Source: Oegoconia quadripuncta
Taxonomy: Eukaryota; Arthropoda; Insecta; Lepidoptera; Autostichidae
Length of the DNA: 64,000 nucleotides
Reading direction: 5' to 3'
Assembly: GCA_949316235.1 (NCBI GenBank)
Contig: OX438749.1
Location: 33,180,022-33,244,021, forward strand
Below, piece by piece: positions 63,860 through 64,000 of the stretch. The notes beneath the pieces were generated by a model, which was given only the letters and a program-made list of their open reading frames with translations, made no database searches and was not told where the DNA came from. Made by a program: the position numbers and the translations under genes. The number at the start of each line of letters is the position of its first letter. The first letter of the stretch is position 1.

Positions 63860-64000
63860 ACTAGCTTCTCGCCCGCGGTTTCGCCTGCGTGCATTAACTT
63901 CATTGAGGAAATTTATTTATCCTGCGGGAACTACTCACTTTATCGGGATAATAAATATCCCATGTCTTAATCCAGGGTATATTCTACCTATATACCAAAT
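63860..64000 (+). mobile_element. Dispersed TTCGCC-type repeat, cut by window end
   Basis: ACTAGCTTCTCGCCCGCGGT through GGGTATATTCTACCTATATA; same family as 4004-4196. Confidence 0.7.

Overview
The window looks like moth or butterfly (Lepidoptera) nuclear DNA. It is AT-rich and crowded with short tRNA-derived SINEs, non-LTR retrotransposon 3' ends, MITEs and tandem repeats, and it has almost no recognisable host exons. I recognise the repeats only by pattern; no species can be named.

The centrepiece is a complete, very young Polinton/Maverick element at 17979-32975 (14,997 bp). It is flanked on both sides by the 6-bp target-site duplication GATGTA and has 1,727-bp terminal inverted repeats (TIRs) in which I saw only two mismatches. 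Between the TIRs, all on the + strand, lie a protein-primed family-B DNA polymerase, an FtsK/HerA-type packaging ATPase, two related small proteins, a 255-aa conserved Polinton protein, a chromodomain-bearing retrovirus-type integrase, a putative single-jelly-roll minor capsid protein, a basic Gly-rich protein, a putative double-jelly-roll major capsid protein and an adenovirus-type cysteine protease. None of the core genes shows a stop or frameshift, so the element encodes both a self-synthesising transposition module and a virion-like module. The TIRs carry genes of their own: a two-exon gene for a 156-aa protein with a nuclear localisation signal (one copy per TIR), and the start of a second gene whose 3' part lies outside the TIR and therefore differs at the two ends. 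On the left, that second gene has a splice donor that could join in frame to the polymerase.

Left flank (1-17978): LINE, RTE and SINE fragments, GC-rich poly-A-tailed retroposon ends, a dispersed repeat with the core GTTATGCTAGCCTGG, a 52-bp x 4 tandem repeat, and on the minus strand at 2680-2731 a probable host first coding exon encoding a signal peptide.

Right flank (32982-56491): more SINEs and LINE ends, a 17-bp minisatellite of about 55 units (35017-35955), a 74-bp x 8 tandem repeat (39911-40502), a hAT-like MITE with 8-bp duplication (42552-42897), a PIF/Harbinger-like MITE (about 52986-53303) and a truncated LINE reverse-transcriptase fragment (49118-50110).

Right end (56492-63446): a candidate large DNA transposon bounded by 14-bp inverted repeats starting CACTG. 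It holds several foldback structures, alternating subterminal repeats of about 145 bp and a minus-strand gene whose first two exons encode a SAM-like domain. The last bases enter another common dispersed repeat.
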